Of a stretch of 45,445 nucleotides of DNA, positions 16,401-24,221 are shown piece by piece. The stretch is taken from assembly GCF_002368075.1 (NCBI RefSeq), contig NZ_AP018314.1, positions 4,651,871 to 4,697,315 of the forward strand. Direction: 5' to 3'. The notes below the pieces were generated by a model that worked only from the letters and a program-made list of their open reading frames with translations, made no database searches and was not told the origin of the DNA. This DNA is from Sphaerospermopsis kisseleviana NIES-73. Lineage in GTDB: Bacteria; Cyanobacteriota; Cyanobacteriia; Cyanobacteriales; Nostocaceae. Both the position numbers and the translations under genes were made by a program. The stretch's first letter is position 1. Every line of letters starts with the position of its first letter.

Positions 16401-17095
16401 CTGGGAGAAAAATCTAAACCCAAAGATTCGGTATCAATACGCAACTTAGAAAACACACTTTTAGAACGTAAATAATTGATATCTCGTAATAACAAACCTC
16501 TGATAATTTCCACATAATCAATATTTTGTAAATCCTCATCAGTGTGAATAGAAAACACCGACAAGTCAAGACATAAAACCCGGTAATTATTTTTATATTT
16601 CAACAACATCAAACTATCTGCATTGAGAAAATCACCACCTTGTTTATAATTTTGAATATCCCCAGAAGTGACATTTACATTTTCAAACTGAGAGAGAACA
16701 TTTTTGAACCATTGTATTTCATCAACTTCATGAGTACCAATACTATTTTCACCATTAAACCGACATTGAAAATAAATAACTTCCAGATTTTGCAAGTTTG
16801 CTTTTTCACGACATCCCAGAGATTTAAGATACTCCCGAAAGAAATTTAACCCACACAAAAAACCCTTTTGTACAAAAAACTGACACCAAGTTTCTGCAAT
16901 TTCTCTTTCTAACTTACCAACAACCTTCTTCACAATATTTTTTGTAATTTCTGCAAACTTGAGATTTTGCAACTCCTGACTATACAAATCACCAAAATGA
17001 TTTTTGATATTATTTTTATGGATATAAGATAAAATCCCGATATTAAAACCAACCTCAAACAACCTTCCCAGATCATCAGCTATTTTTGCAGTCAT
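13484..17095 (-). CDS. Large SF2-helicase-like ATPase, second gene of a two-gene module
   Basis: The 1203-aa soluble protein has no membrane segments. A full helicase-type motif series is visible: Walker A GNPGIGKTT (414-422), Ia-like LLYVSPRKQVN (438-448), Walker B LFIMIDEIT with DE at 615-616, IVADAS (651-656), IV-like FIVYIQNK (763-770), V-like VVFMTASGSRGLSFPKAKH (819-837) and VI-like QVIYRGRGN (856-864). Residues 158-179 (NADSLMLL ... RVLCLDLS) look like a PD-(D/E)XK core whose Lys is replaced by Ser. The last 300 residues match nothing I know. Shine-Dalgarno AAGGAG (17102-17107) stands 6 nt before ATG. It follows the ~1020-aa gene on the same strand. Confidence 0.75.
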   Translation of the reverse strand: MTAKIADDLGRLFEVGFNIGILSYIHKNNIKNHFGDLYSQELQNLKFAEITKNIVKKVVGKLEREIAETWCQFFVQKGFLCGLNFFREYLKSLGCREKANLQNLEVIYFQCRFNGENSIGTHEVDEIQWFKNVLSQFENVNVTSGDIQNYKQGGDFLNADSLMLLKYKNNYRVLCLDLSVFSIHTDEDLQNIDYVEIIRGLLLRDINYLRSKSVFSKLRIDTESLGLDFSPSLKEYFTAFKSKDKESAKLIQAGSYIYSFCQFLQANSFLPDISRLVCNAVGYSDRSFNTISIPGNNIQLFESCHQIYQQNYKTEEEISDARYRVLQKIQVNAYRSFQQGKKLVDSLLNITPNTINILPRHTETITDFYNSVSPVPSELISSLNLTENPNFRQAHNQLIKRYLLSENTYIFLTGNPGIGKTTAIVDFLTQYQNDGFLLLYVSPRKQVNLDIIEKFKDRKTGRLVNDQIFAINTHSNLIQDNSGKLSVAYTSNKHEEDFTLENVDFLNSENIERKSRRKDRLQQITDDTFQDMGTKNKGVLQSICEGLYYLIKYQTSNQIIATASTQSLKKTDYGDTLQHLEKIFQDAYRKSDDKVFPQKMRNISRRIKHLFIMIDEITGDEGGVEFLEGIKKMVKTYKLTNPENGFNTKIIVADASIVDKNVICQHLEDTSPEPNKVYFRKAESNIQPLSVESFIFKGSPAIIINTNTYPAKSLTINYQIIVESCRFTDRIKLRDKSDLEKKSQEEIFKDIKIIFQKSDVEQFIVYIQNKPKLSELIDKIQSELGRDNFVKNTHFLEIHANISELEKQEIKQHQENVKVVFMTASGSRGLSFPKAKHILVEIPKFEIEKNLMEIIQVIYRGRGNDMIDNQDKYLTFYLAERSVYYQDDPELSIKENCLSLLNLLLILKASIMTRIQGYGNIGRKNYLLIPIGGKSVFAAGETFSSKIENLITQLKKEYNRNKSHTSLKDAYTRLELLMGEGDFWVAKNTEESYLKIRENFNNTFLEVAKTFDKLLDFTPLELGYISGGLLIVPSQNIQESYQMRFLDIQKYANTELWNTLKSISRNQNYPESLTSAVKDAIELVEKLINAPAKTQNYLQKSQHTDQYYALPLFAFISGEVMKEYFANKPEEPEDQRFKDILSIYIRSLYPVSNILPIGHNYQEFPFVVFRSYSLEEIRNKLFTEKYLLNSQELNVLNLILSQT

Positions 17096-17101
17096 TTTTT
17101 A

Positions 17102-17107
17102 CTCCTT
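17102..17107 (-). promoter_or_regulatory. Strong Shine-Dalgarno of the helicase-like gene
   Basis: Read on the minus strand this is AAGGAG, 6 nt before the ATG at 17095. It fixes the start. The rest of the 112-bp gap to the upstream gene holds a dispersed repeat (CTCACGCAAAGACGTAAAG, 17178-17196) and no clear promoter. Confidence 0.7.
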
Positions 17108-17207
17108 ATAAAAACCCTCAAAAACCTCTTTTCTCTGTGAACTCTGTGTCTCTGCGGTTCGTTTTTATAAGAAAAATCTCACGCAAAGACGTAAAGAAAG
17201 AGAAGTG

Positions 17208-20200
17208 TTATTCATCCTTACCTAGTAATATTGATTTAACATGAGTTAAAAAAGCAAGAGAATTGAAATCAGTTTTATCTCGAATATGTTTAAAACTTGC
17301 AGATTCACTAACTGATTCATCCCCGATTAAATTTTGATAGGGATCTAACTTTAATTGCATATTCCCTGATTTTTCAGATTTTTCATAACGGGAGAAATGA
17401 AACAAAGTTAAACATTGAGTAATTTCATTTTTTAACTTACTTTCATTATCTATTAATCCTGTAAAAATATCCTTATCATCTAAAATTGTACTTTCATACA
17501 TATTATATAAAGTTGCATAAGACATGACTCCATGATAGTTAACCTCCTTAGCAACCTGTAACCCATTAAATAAATTAAAGAAAATTACAGATTGTTTGTT
17601 TCTATCCTCCGCTAAATTAGTCAACTCTAAAGTATCCTGAATGTATAAGGATGTAGATTTAAAATTTCCCACTTTTACTGCATAGTATTTTTCAAAAAAC
17701 ATCGGGTAAATTTTGATATCATGTCTTTCTTTTTTCAAAGATTGAATTACATTTTGTGACATGAAGAATAATTCTTCATCTTTTTCTGCTTGAGTAATGT
17801 GTAATGTACTACTGTAGGGAACTTTTGCAATATAAATAAAGTGTCTGTACCCTCTTTTGTAAAGTTTGTCCACATTATCAACTACAACTGTAGGATATTC
17901 AAACATTTTTTGATGATCGTCGTAGTTTTCTGAGAAAGTTTTGAAGAGTTGAAACCTTGCTTTGTTGTCTTCTGTTTGTATGGTGATAATTTCACCTATT
18001 AAGTTAGATTTTTTTTCATCTACTCCGAAACGACGATCACTTTCCCGACTAGAAACAACGATGATCGCAAGTTTATTAAGTTCCTGAAATCTAAAATTAT
18101 CCGTTGGTAAGAATGTGAATTTTTTGGGAACTACGGAATATAATGAACTGAGAACATTAGGAATTTTAAAGCTGATTGTTTTGGGGTTTGTAACCACTAT
18201 CCCTTGTTCATTGCAGCGATATCTTTCATTCAATAAATGAGATAATACTTTGGTTAGATCAACTATAAACTTTTCAATGATTGCAGTTTCATCCGTTTTT
18301 TCTTTGAGGTGTATTCTAATTAGTGGTATAAATGGTTTTGCATCTTCTTTTATTTGTCTTTCTAAAATCACATGAAGACAAAGATATGCTAGTAAACTAT
18401 ACACAATCTTGTAAATAAATTCTTGATGCTTTTCTAGCTTTTGTTCTTCCAACCTATGGGGAAATACTAATAAGTTTCTATTTTTTAAGTTGCTTTCATA
18501 AAAATTTCTACATTGTTGGTTATCTATTCCTAAAAATATTGCTGGTAAAACTTTAATTCCTGAAGTAATGTCATATTCCATGTCAAATGTTTCTACATCT
18601 GGAGTTTCTAAAAAGTGAATTTCGCTAATGGTGATGTTTGCGGGTAGAGTGACAAGGATGTTTGTTTGTGTACTTGGGTTTCCTAAATGAATATATTTTA
18701 AACAGTCTTTAAAGTTACCACGCAATGTATTTTTAAATAAAGTATCTCGTTCCGTAATTGTTTCAATATCGTTTTCTAAAATGCTATTTTTGACAGAGAT
18801 GTGTACCGGATATTGTCTTTCAGGAAATGGTGTTTCTCTTTTAATTAAGTTAGTTAAGACTTCTTTTAATATGTCTACTTTTTTCTGGACTTTAAATTTA
18901 TCGAAACCTTTTTTTAACTTTCCGAGTAATTCTTTCTTAGCATTTTCATCATCTCCTTTAAATACTGATAATATATCCTTTTCAAATCTCCGTAGAGGAT
19001 CGTAATTTAATTCTTCTCTTGGATCATAATTTGCTGCTTTTGGATCTTGTGTTGATGCAAATATAAAATAATACAGAAAGGCAATTTTTAAAACTTTGTT
19101 GACAAAGTTCTTCTTGTTATTCAAATTCTCTGCAAATTCTTTTATATTCTCTTCACTATTTGGATCTGCGAGGAGAATATCAAGATTTCTTTGAAAAACA
19201 TTTTTACCTCCATCGGTTTGGACTTTACCATCAAATTTTAATTTTAAACCAAAGGTAAATTCTATTTTTTCTTGGTGTTGATGTTCACTTTCTCCTAAAT
19301 AACCCTCGACTAAGGGAATAATTGGTAATTTATCATAAGCATCACCACGAGAAAATACTGTTTGCAAATTAAATTTCTCTTGTGCATAGCTAACTTCATA
19401 TTCTCCATCTGCTTTATTGGGGTTATTAATGTAATCTTCTAATATTTGTAATCTCCTGATCAAGTCTTGTAAATATATTTTAGCTTGGTAGTTTTTAGAA
19501 CTAGCTTTTTCGTCAATGTTTTCTAGGAGAAATTCTAAATATTTAATTTGTGATAGTTTTTTGAGTTTTCCTAGTGTTTCTTCGTTGACTAGGTTTTGTA
19601 GTTGATAAATATCAGACTTTGTATTTTGTTTGAGGTTTTCTAAAATAAATCCTATTTCTTCTCTGTCACTAGAACTTGAAAAGTTAATGTCTATAAAGTT
19701 ATTCAATCCGGTTAATAGTGCTGTGTAAAAATCTTTTGGTTTATCTACAGAAATTTTAACTTTATGCGCTTTTAGTAGTTGTTTCTGTTTTGCTTTATCG
19801 TCTTTTTTGACTGTTAATCTTTGTTTTTGTAAGTTTTTAGAGGGTAGAAATTCATAACTCAAGTCTAATTTAGTTGGTTTTCTATCTGTTTGAAATGTTT
19901 GTAAGTCTGTCAGTAAATTTTGGATAAATTCAAATCTATCCATTGATTTACTATTGGGATTTTGCTGAATAGCTAATGTTAATTGATATTGAATATAACC
20001 TGTAATTTGTCTAATTTTCTCTCGAAATGAAACTTCAGTACCGGGAGTAAAATTCAAAGTTGCTGAACGTGCTGCTTTTTGGTTTCCCAATGGGTTATGA
20101 GGAGTTAATTTAATAACTTCATTAACTACTTCATTAATATCAACCTTAACTCTTTTATTATCAGCAGAAATTATAAATATCTGCTGATTTTTTAATACTC

Positions 20201-20270
20201 TGAGTATTTTATCTAATAAATCAGTATAATCCACATTTGCTAAGTCTGGATTTATTGCTATTCTGTTCAT
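17208..20270 (-). CDS. Unrecognised ~1020-aa protein, first gene of the two-gene module
   Basis: I do not recognise this protein. It is soluble, Lys/Asn-rich and mixed alpha/beta. The N-terminal half (about 15-480) is mostly helical and charged. The C-terminal part (about 700-870) alternates hydrophobic strands such as KLAIIVVSSRESD, YPTVVVDN and RHFIYIAKVPYSS, suggesting an alpha/beta domain. No Walker, zinc, methylase or nuclease motif is clear. I choose ATG 20270 (MNRIAINPDL) over an in-frame TTG at 20327 because a TATAAT (20301-20296) lies between them. Another 112 bp separates it from the helicase-like gene, so co-expression and joint function are likely but inferred. Confidence 0.65.
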   Translation of the reverse strand: MNRIAINPDLANVDYTDLLDKILRVLKNQQIFIISADNKRVKVDINEVVNEVIKLTPHNPLGNQKAARSATLNFTPGTEVSFREKIRQITGYIQYQLTLAIQQNPNSKSMDRFEFIQNLLTDLQTFQTDRKPTKLDLSYEFLPSKNLQKQRLTVKKDDKAKQKQLLKAHKVKISVDKPKDFYTALLTGLNNFIDINFSSSSDREEIGFILENLKQNTKSDIYQLQNLVNEETLGKLKKLSQIKYLEFLLENIDEKASSKNYQAKIYLQDLIRRLQILEDYINNPNKADGEYEVSYAQEKFNLQTVFSRGDAYDKLPIIPLVEGYLGESEHQHQEKIEFTFGLKLKFDGKVQTDGGKNVFQRNLDILLADPNSEENIKEFAENLNNKKNFVNKVLKIAFLYYFIFASTQDPKAANYDPREELNYDPLRRFEKDILSVFKGDDENAKKELLGKLKKGFDKFKVQKKVDILKEVLTNLIKRETPFPERQYPVHISVKNSILENDIETITERDTLFKNTLRGNFKDCLKYIHLGNPSTQTNILVTLPANITISEIHFLETPDVETFDMEYDITSGIKVLPAIFLGIDNQQCRNFYESNLKNRNLLVFPHRLEEQKLEKHQEFIYKIVYSLLAYLCLHVILERQIKEDAKPFIPLIRIHLKEKTDETAIIEKFIVDLTKVLSHLLNERYRCNEQGIVVTNPKTISFKIPNVLSSLYSVVPKKFTFLPTDNFRFQELNKLAIIVVSSRESDRRFGVDEKKSNLIGEIITIQTEDNKARFQLFKTFSENYDDHQKMFEYPTVVVDNVDKLYKRGYRHFIYIAKVPYSSTLHITQAEKDEELFFMSQNVIQSLKKERHDIKIYPMFFEKYYAVKVGNFKSTSLYIQDTLELTNLAEDRNKQSVIFFNLFNGLQVAKEVNYHGVMSYATLYNMYESTILDDKDIFTGLIDNESKLKNEITQCLTLFHFSRYEKSEKSGNMQLKLDPYQNLIGDESVSESASFKHIRDKTDFNSLAFLTHVKSILLGKDE

Positions 20271-20295
20271 CTGCGCTTTTCTTGATGGATTTAAT

Positions 20296-20340
20296 ATTAT
20301 ACTATCAAAAATAATACATCTAGTCAATTTGACAAGTCAA
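20296..20340 (-). promoter_or_regulatory. Promoter and palindrome of the two-gene module
   Basis: On the minus strand a perfect TATAAT occupies 20301-20296. TTGACT at 20327-20322 gives a 20-bp spacer, which is long, so the -35 is uncertain. A palindrome TTGAC-TT-GTCAA (20340-20329) overlaps the upstream edge and could be an operator. Confidence 0.4.
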
Positions 20341-20357
20341 TACGTAAAAATCCTTAA

Positions 20358-20382
20358 ATAAGGTGGAAATTAACCACCTTAT
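20358..20382 (-). terminator. Hairpin after purQ
   Basis: ATAAGGTGG (20358-20366) and CCACCTTAT (20374-20382) form a perfect 9-bp stem with a 7-nt loop, 28 bp beyond the purQ stop. On the minus strand it is followed by TTAAGGATTTTTA. It separates purQ from the two-gene module, which argues against read-through. Confidence 0.5.
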
Positions 20383-20409
20383 GTTTTTGAGAGTTTGTCA
20401 AATACAAGA

Positions 20410-21084
20410 CTAAATCAAAGCTGCAACCTTCCCCAACAAACCCGCAAACAAGCGTAAACCATCAGTATTACCTAATGCTTGATCTGCTGCGCGTTCAGGA
20501 TGTGGCATCATTCCTAACACATTACCTTGCAAATTGCAAATCCCTGCAATGTTATTTAATGATCCGTTGGGGTTTTCTCCGTGATAACGAAATACCACTT
20601 GTCCGTTATCTTCAATTGCTGCTAAAGTATCCTTATCAGCGTAAAATCGACCCTCTCCGTGGGCAATGGGTAAAGTGATCACTTCTCCCTCTGTATAACC
20701 ATGAGTCCAAGGTAAATTATTACGCTCAACTTTTAAGGGAGAGCGATCGCAAATAAAATGCAAATCTCGGTTTCTCGTTAACACACCCGGCAACAAACCA
20801 GCTTCAGTTAATACCTGAAATCCATTGCAAATACCGATGACAAACTTACCTTTTTGTGCGTGATTGACAACTTCCTGCATTACAGGGGAAAAACGAGCGA
20901 TCGCCCCACAACGCAAATAATCACCGTAACTAAAGCCCCCAGGGACTATAATTACATCTATATCACTAATATCCGTCTCTTGATGCCAAACCATCCGTGT
21001 TGGTTGTCCGAGTAAGTCTCTAGTCACATACGCGGAATCACGGTCACAATTAGAACCAGGAAAAACTAAAACACCGAATTTCAT
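20410..21084 (-). CDS. purQ: Phosphoribosylformylglycinamidine synthase subunit PurQ
   Basis: This 224-aa glutaminase subunit of FGAM synthase makes ammonia from glutamine for step 4 of purine synthesis, in complex with PurL and PurS. Class I amidotransferase residues are visible: Cys86 in GICNGFQVL and the His195/Glu197 pair in MMPHPERA, plus VFPGSNCDRD at the start. Length is standard. It lies 113 bp downstream of purS on the same strand, with an STRR array between; purL is not in the window. Confidence 0.97.
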   Translation of the reverse strand: MKFGVLVFPGSNCDRDSAYVTRDLLGQPTRMVWHQETDISDIDVIIVPGGFSYGDYLRCGAIARFSPVMQEVVNHAQKGKFVIGICNGFQVLTEAGLLPGVLTRNRDLHFICDRSPLKVERNNLPWTHGYTEGEVITLPIAHGEGRFYADKDTLAAIEDNGQVVFRYHGENPNGSLNNIAGICNLQGNVLGMMPHPERAADQALGNTDGLRLFAGLLGKVAALI

Positions 21085-21088
21085 AAAT

Positions 21089-21149
21089 AAGGGAATAGGG
21101 AATAGGGAATAGGGAATAGGGAATAGGGAATAGGGAATAGGGAATAGGT
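21089..21149. repeat. STRR: tandem GGGAATA heptamers
   Basis: About eight uninterrupted units lie between purS and purQ, directly upstream of purQ. They are followed by degenerate TTACCAATTACCCA units (21167-21196). Confidence 0.9.
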
Positions 21150-21197
21150 GACAGTAAAGAAGTTTTTACCAATTACCCATTACCAATTACCCATTAC

Positions 21198-21476
21198 CTA
21201 AAAAACACCAGTTTGAGATTCTACTTCAATCAAATCAAAACGATAGTTTTCGATCACAGTATTTGCTAACAGTTCCTCACACATATTTTTCACATCTTGA
21301 TTCGCTATAGCTTCATCGGGTGCAATCGTGGTTAATTCAATATATTTACCAATTCTTACTTGTTCAACGGTTTCATGTCCCATTTGTTTTAAGCTAGTTT
21401 GTACGGCGACACCAGCAGGATCGAGAACTGAAGGCCGAAGAGTCACAAAAATTTTAGCTAAATACTTCCTTTGCAT
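21198..21476 (-). CDS. purS: Phosphoribosylformylglycinamidine synthase subunit PurS
   Basis: The 92-aa PurS is the small dimeric subunit that bridges PurL and PurQ. It shows the family pattern KIFVTLRPSVLDPAGVAVQTSLKQMG and VRIGKYIELT, ending with a C-terminal helix-strand (MCEELLANTVIENYRFDL). It is the first gene of purS-purQ. The purS/zur upstream regions are shared because zur is divergent. Confidence 0.95.
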   Translation of the reverse strand: MQRKYLAKIFVTLRPSVLDPAGVAVQTSLKQMGHETVEQVRIGKYIELTTIAPDEAIANQDVKNMCEELLANTVIENYRFDLIEVESQTGVF

Positions 21477-21684
21477 GAGGGGGGTAACTTTTGCTGAATG
21501 GTGCGATCGCTATCCTATAACTTTTATGTTCCAACTGAGTGAAAATAGAATCACAGACTGGTTAAAGTTAATCTATCAGCCAGCCAATCAAAAAAGCTCA
21601 TATCAGATATGGTAACTTAAACTAGTCACATAAGATACAAAAAAATTTTTATTTTCCAGTCCCAATCTAAAAGCCAAAATTACT
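21477..21684. other. Divergent purS/zur upstream region
   Basis: The region holds one HIP1 site (GCGATCGC near 21504) and AT-rich stretches. I mark no promoter. A short open frame across it overlaps purS and is not a gene. Confidence 0.4.
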
Positions 21685-22077
21685 ATGAAAGCTATACGTA
21701 CCCGCAGTCAAGAGCGAATTTTAAACCTATTGAAAAACATCAAACAAGGAATTTCCGCACAAGACATATACATAGAATTACGTAACTGTAGTCAAAGCAT
21801 GGGTTTAGCCACAGTTTACCGTTCCCTAGAAGCTTTGAAACTCGAAGGTAAAGTACAGGTGAGAACTTTATCTAATGGTGAGGCTTTGTATAGTTTAACC
21901 CAACAAGATAAACATCATCTCACCTGTTTACAATGTGGTCTTTCCATACCTATCCATCAATGTCCAGTCCATGAACTAGAAAACGAGTTACAAACCAGCC
22001 ATAAATTTAAAGTATTTTACCACACCCTAGAATTTTTCGGACTGTGTAATAAATGTCAGGAAGTAGGTGACAGGTGA
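21685..22077 (+). CDS. zur: Fur-family regulator, FurB/Zur type
   Basis: The 130-aa metalloregulator begins MKAIRTRSQERIL and has the winged-helix recognition region SMGLATVYRSLEALKLEG. Structural zinc Cys pairs are C81-X2-C84 and C121-X2-C124, with HH at 77-78 and C93 nearby. It closely resembles, from memory, Anabaena FurB (Zur), the zinc-uptake repressor; Fur or PerR are less likely. The last residues (EVGDR) and the TGA stop are encoded by an STRR array, so the natural C-terminus has been extended or replaced by the repeat. Confidence 0.78.
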   Translation: MKAIRTRSQERILNLLKNIKQGISAQDIYIELRNCSQSMGLATVYRSLEALKLEGKVQVRTLSNGEALYSLTQQDKHHLTCLQCGLSIPIHQCPVHELENELQTSHKFKVFYHTLEFFGLCNKCQEVGDR

Positions 22078-22096
22078 CAGGTGACAGGTGACAGGT
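22066..22096. repeat. STRR: tandem GTGACAG heptamers over the zur stop
   Basis: About four units begin inside the zur coding region and provide its stop codon. Unlike most STRRs here the array overlaps coding sequence. Confidence 0.85.
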
Positions 22097-22144
22097 AAGA
22101 GTTTTTATTAAGGGACTGACCAATAAAAAAATATACAAGTGTTT

Positions 22145-22206
22145 CTTGTGGTGCGGGTATCTTGCCCGCTAATTATACAGGGCAGGCAGGATGCCTAACC
22201 CACAAG
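22145..22206. repeat. Long hairpin between zur and the stomatin gene
   Basis: The outer arms CTTGTGG (22145-22151) and CCACAAG (22200-22206) enclose imperfect inner arms (GCGGGTATCTTGCCCGC against GGGCAGGCAGGATGCC). It lies between convergent stops and may terminate both; it also has the form of a dispersed cyanobacterial repeat. Confidence 0.65.
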
Positions 22207-22219
22207 ATGAGATAATAAC

Positions 22220-23221
22220 CTAGTCCCTATTCTCCAACAAAGAATGAGAACCATTGGGAATATCAGAGACAATAGAACGAATACCTTCTAAAGTAGCAGG
22301 TATGGTGCGAGGGTCCATAAACACCACCTTACTACTATCACTTTTACCAATAGTTGTACCCATATCTAAATAACCTAGTGCAAAGAGAACTTCTAAAGCT
22401 TTGTGTGCATCTGGGTTAGTTTGCATCCTTTGGGCTATAATTTCTGCTGACTCCGCGATCGCCTGTGCTTTCAAAACCTGCTGCTGTCTTTCCGCTTGCG
22501 CCTTTAAAATAAGTGCTTTTTGTTCCGCTTCCGCTTGTAAAATTATCGCCTTTTGTCGCGCTTCCGCATCCAAAATTTGAGCATCTGCTTTACCTCTAGC
22601 ACTATTTACCGCCGACTCTCGATCACCTTCAGATGTTAAAATTGCTGCCCGTTTCCGTCTTTCTGCGGACATTTGCAATTCCATAGACTCTTGCACAGCC
22701 TTAGATGGGATAATATCTCTCAATTCCACTCGTGTAACTTTTACACCCCAAGGATCAGTAGCAATATCTAAATCTCTCAGCAGAATTTCATTAATTTGAG
22801 TTCTGGCAGTAAAAGTCTGATCTAACTCCAATTGTCCCATTTCCGAGCGAATTTGAGTTAAAACCAAATTAACCATCGCTGACTGGAGATTTTCTACCTT
22901 ATAGTAAGCTTTCTCCATATCCACGATCCGCCAATACACCACCGCATCAACAGTAATGGAAACATTGTCACGGGTGATACATTGCTGAGGAGGAATATCT
23001 AAAACCTTTTCCCGGATAGTTTGCTTATACACAATGTTATCGAAAAAAGGATTAATCATATTTAAGCCTGGACCAAGCTTTTTCTTATAACTACCCAAAC
23101 TTTCCACCAAAGCTTCATCACCTTGATTAATCACTCTAATTGATTTGAGGACAACAGTACCGCCCCCAAAAGCCAAAGCAAGTAACAATAAAAACTGACC
23201 CATTTTGATAAATCTCCGCAA
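22220..23221 (-). CDS. Stomatin/SPFH (Band 7) membrane protein
   Basis: The 333-aa protein has one N-terminal membrane helix (about 8-25) and an SPFH domain ([27 protein letters not shown] onward), then a long Ala/Glu/Lys-rich coiled coil (about 185-260) and a C-terminal tail. SPFH proteins form oligomeric membrane cages that organise proteases and lipid domains. The NfeD gene 48 bp upstream on the same strand is the classic partner, so the pair acts together in the membrane. This is the paraslipin/prohibitin-like type; HflK or HflC identity is less likely. Confidence 0.88.
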   Translation of the reverse strand: MRRFIKMGQFLLLLALAFGGGTVVLKSIRVINQGDEALVESLGSYKKKLGPGLNMINPFFDNIVYKQTIREKVLDIPPQQCITRDNVSITVDAVVYWRIVDMEKAYYKVENLQSAMVNLVLTQIRSEMGQLELDQTFTARTQINEILLRDLDIATDPWGVKVTRVELRDIIPSKAVQESMELQMSAERRKRAAILTSEGDRESAVNSARGKADAQILDAEARQKAIILQAEAEQKALILKAQAERQQQVLKAQAIAESAEIIAQRMQTNPDAHKALEVLFALGYLDMGTTIGKSDSSKVVFMDPRTIPATLEGIRSIVSDIPNGSHSLLENRD

Positions 23222-23269
23222 ATACGGTGCTTTGAAAACTCTTATCTGTCACCTGTCATTTGTCACCTG

Positions 23270-23698
23270 TCATAAAATATTTTCTGGCATTACAATCAAA
23301 GTCGTACCTTCTCTACTGACCACATAAACTTTTTGCCCTGGTGCTAAACTGAGTTTGTCATCATCACATCTAGCCCGCCAGGAATTACCCTCATATAGTA
23401 CCCGTCCCGCCTGACCTGGTAAAATTTCTGTTAAAGTTTCGCCAATCACTGCATCAGAGATTTTTGATCTGCGTGTTGGTGGTTGTAAAAACCTGCGGGA
23501 AAACACAACTAAAACCGTGGAAAGCAACAGCCAAAGAATAACTTGTAGCCATAAACTGCTCAAACCCAAATAAGAAAGTAGCGCCACCGCAAAGGCACTA
23601 ATTCCCATCATAAATTCTACAAAGGCAGTTGGTAACAAAAGTTCCATCAAACACAGGATTATTCCTGCTACCAGCCAGATTAAGGTAAAAGTTGGCAT
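23270..23698 (-). CDS. NfeD family membrane protein
   Basis: The 142-aa protein has about three hydrophobic helices in the first 70 residues and then a small OB-fold beta-barrel (about 80-140: GETLTEILPGQAGRVLYEGNSWRARC). This is the short NfeD1b-type without the ClpP-like protease domain. It forms an operon with the stomatin gene downstream and probably helps assemble or regulate it. Degenerate GTCACCT STRR units occupy the 48-bp gap between the two genes. Confidence 0.85.
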   Translation of the reverse strand: MPTFTLIWLVAGIILCLMELLLPTAFVEFMMGISAFAVALLSYLGLSSLWLQVILWLLLSTVLVVFSRRFLQPPTRRSKISDAVIGETLTEILPGQAGRVLYEGNSWRARCDDDKLSLAPGQKVYVVSREGTTLIVMPENIL

Positions 23699-24113
23699 AA
23701 CGCCATCCCAGACAATAAAAACAAAAAATTTAACCCCAATATTATTTTGTGATTAACTACATCTCAACCATCACTATTTACGGAAAGAAATTTTTGATTT
23801 CCAAATTTTTGCTTTCAAGTACAAACCTATCAACAAGAGCATACAAACATATTTGATTCCTATTCTAGTAATTAACATCCCAATTTGATCTAAAATCACC
23901 TGAATTTCTTTATAATTTATACACTCACAACTCAAGCTCAAAAATAGAATATGTAGCATAAATCAAACTTTGAGTATTATACTTAAACTTCTTTTAAAAT
24001 TATTAAATCTTTATAATTTCTGACTTAACTATTCTCTTGACTCAGTGCGGGGTGCAGGGTGCAAAGTATAAAGTGCAAAGTACAGAAATTAGTTCTTCTT
24101 CCTCCTGACTCCT
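23699..24113. other. Intergenic region, no convincing gene
   Basis: This AT-rich region is followed by short degenerate repeats (TGCAGGGTGCAAAGTATAAAG, 24052-24072). A 61-codon minus-strand frame at 23774-23959 encodes a hydrophobic segment but has no Shine-Dalgarno or recognisable family, so I do not call it. Confidence 0.5.
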
Positions 24114-24186
24114 GTACGGGCAAAGCATTGGGGTGATAAATTATTAATTTTTGTCCAAGGTTGTTTTCCGAACGCTTCGCCCCTAC
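24114..24186. repeat. Imperfect palindromic repeat (GTACGGGC ... GCCCCTAC)
   Basis: The outer arms GTACGGGCAAAGC and GCTTCGCCCCTAC pair imperfectly around an AT-rich centre containing TAATTTTTGTCCAAGGTT. A relative of the same repeat lies in the opposite orientation at 26510-26605. Confidence 0.65.
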
Positions 24187-24221
24187 GACTCCTGACTCCT
24201 AACTCCTTAGTTTATACATTT

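Noticed and set aside
17208-20270. Argonaute/PIWI domain in the C-terminal part of the orphan protein
   Set aside because: Alternating strands (KLAIIVVSS, RHFIYIAKVPYSS) first suggested it, but no catalytic D-E-D-x pattern or MID-type motif could be placed.
23774-23959. 61-codon hydrophobic minus-strand frame
   Set aside because: It has no Shine-Dalgarno, no recognised family, and lies in AT-rich DNA where such frames arise by chance.
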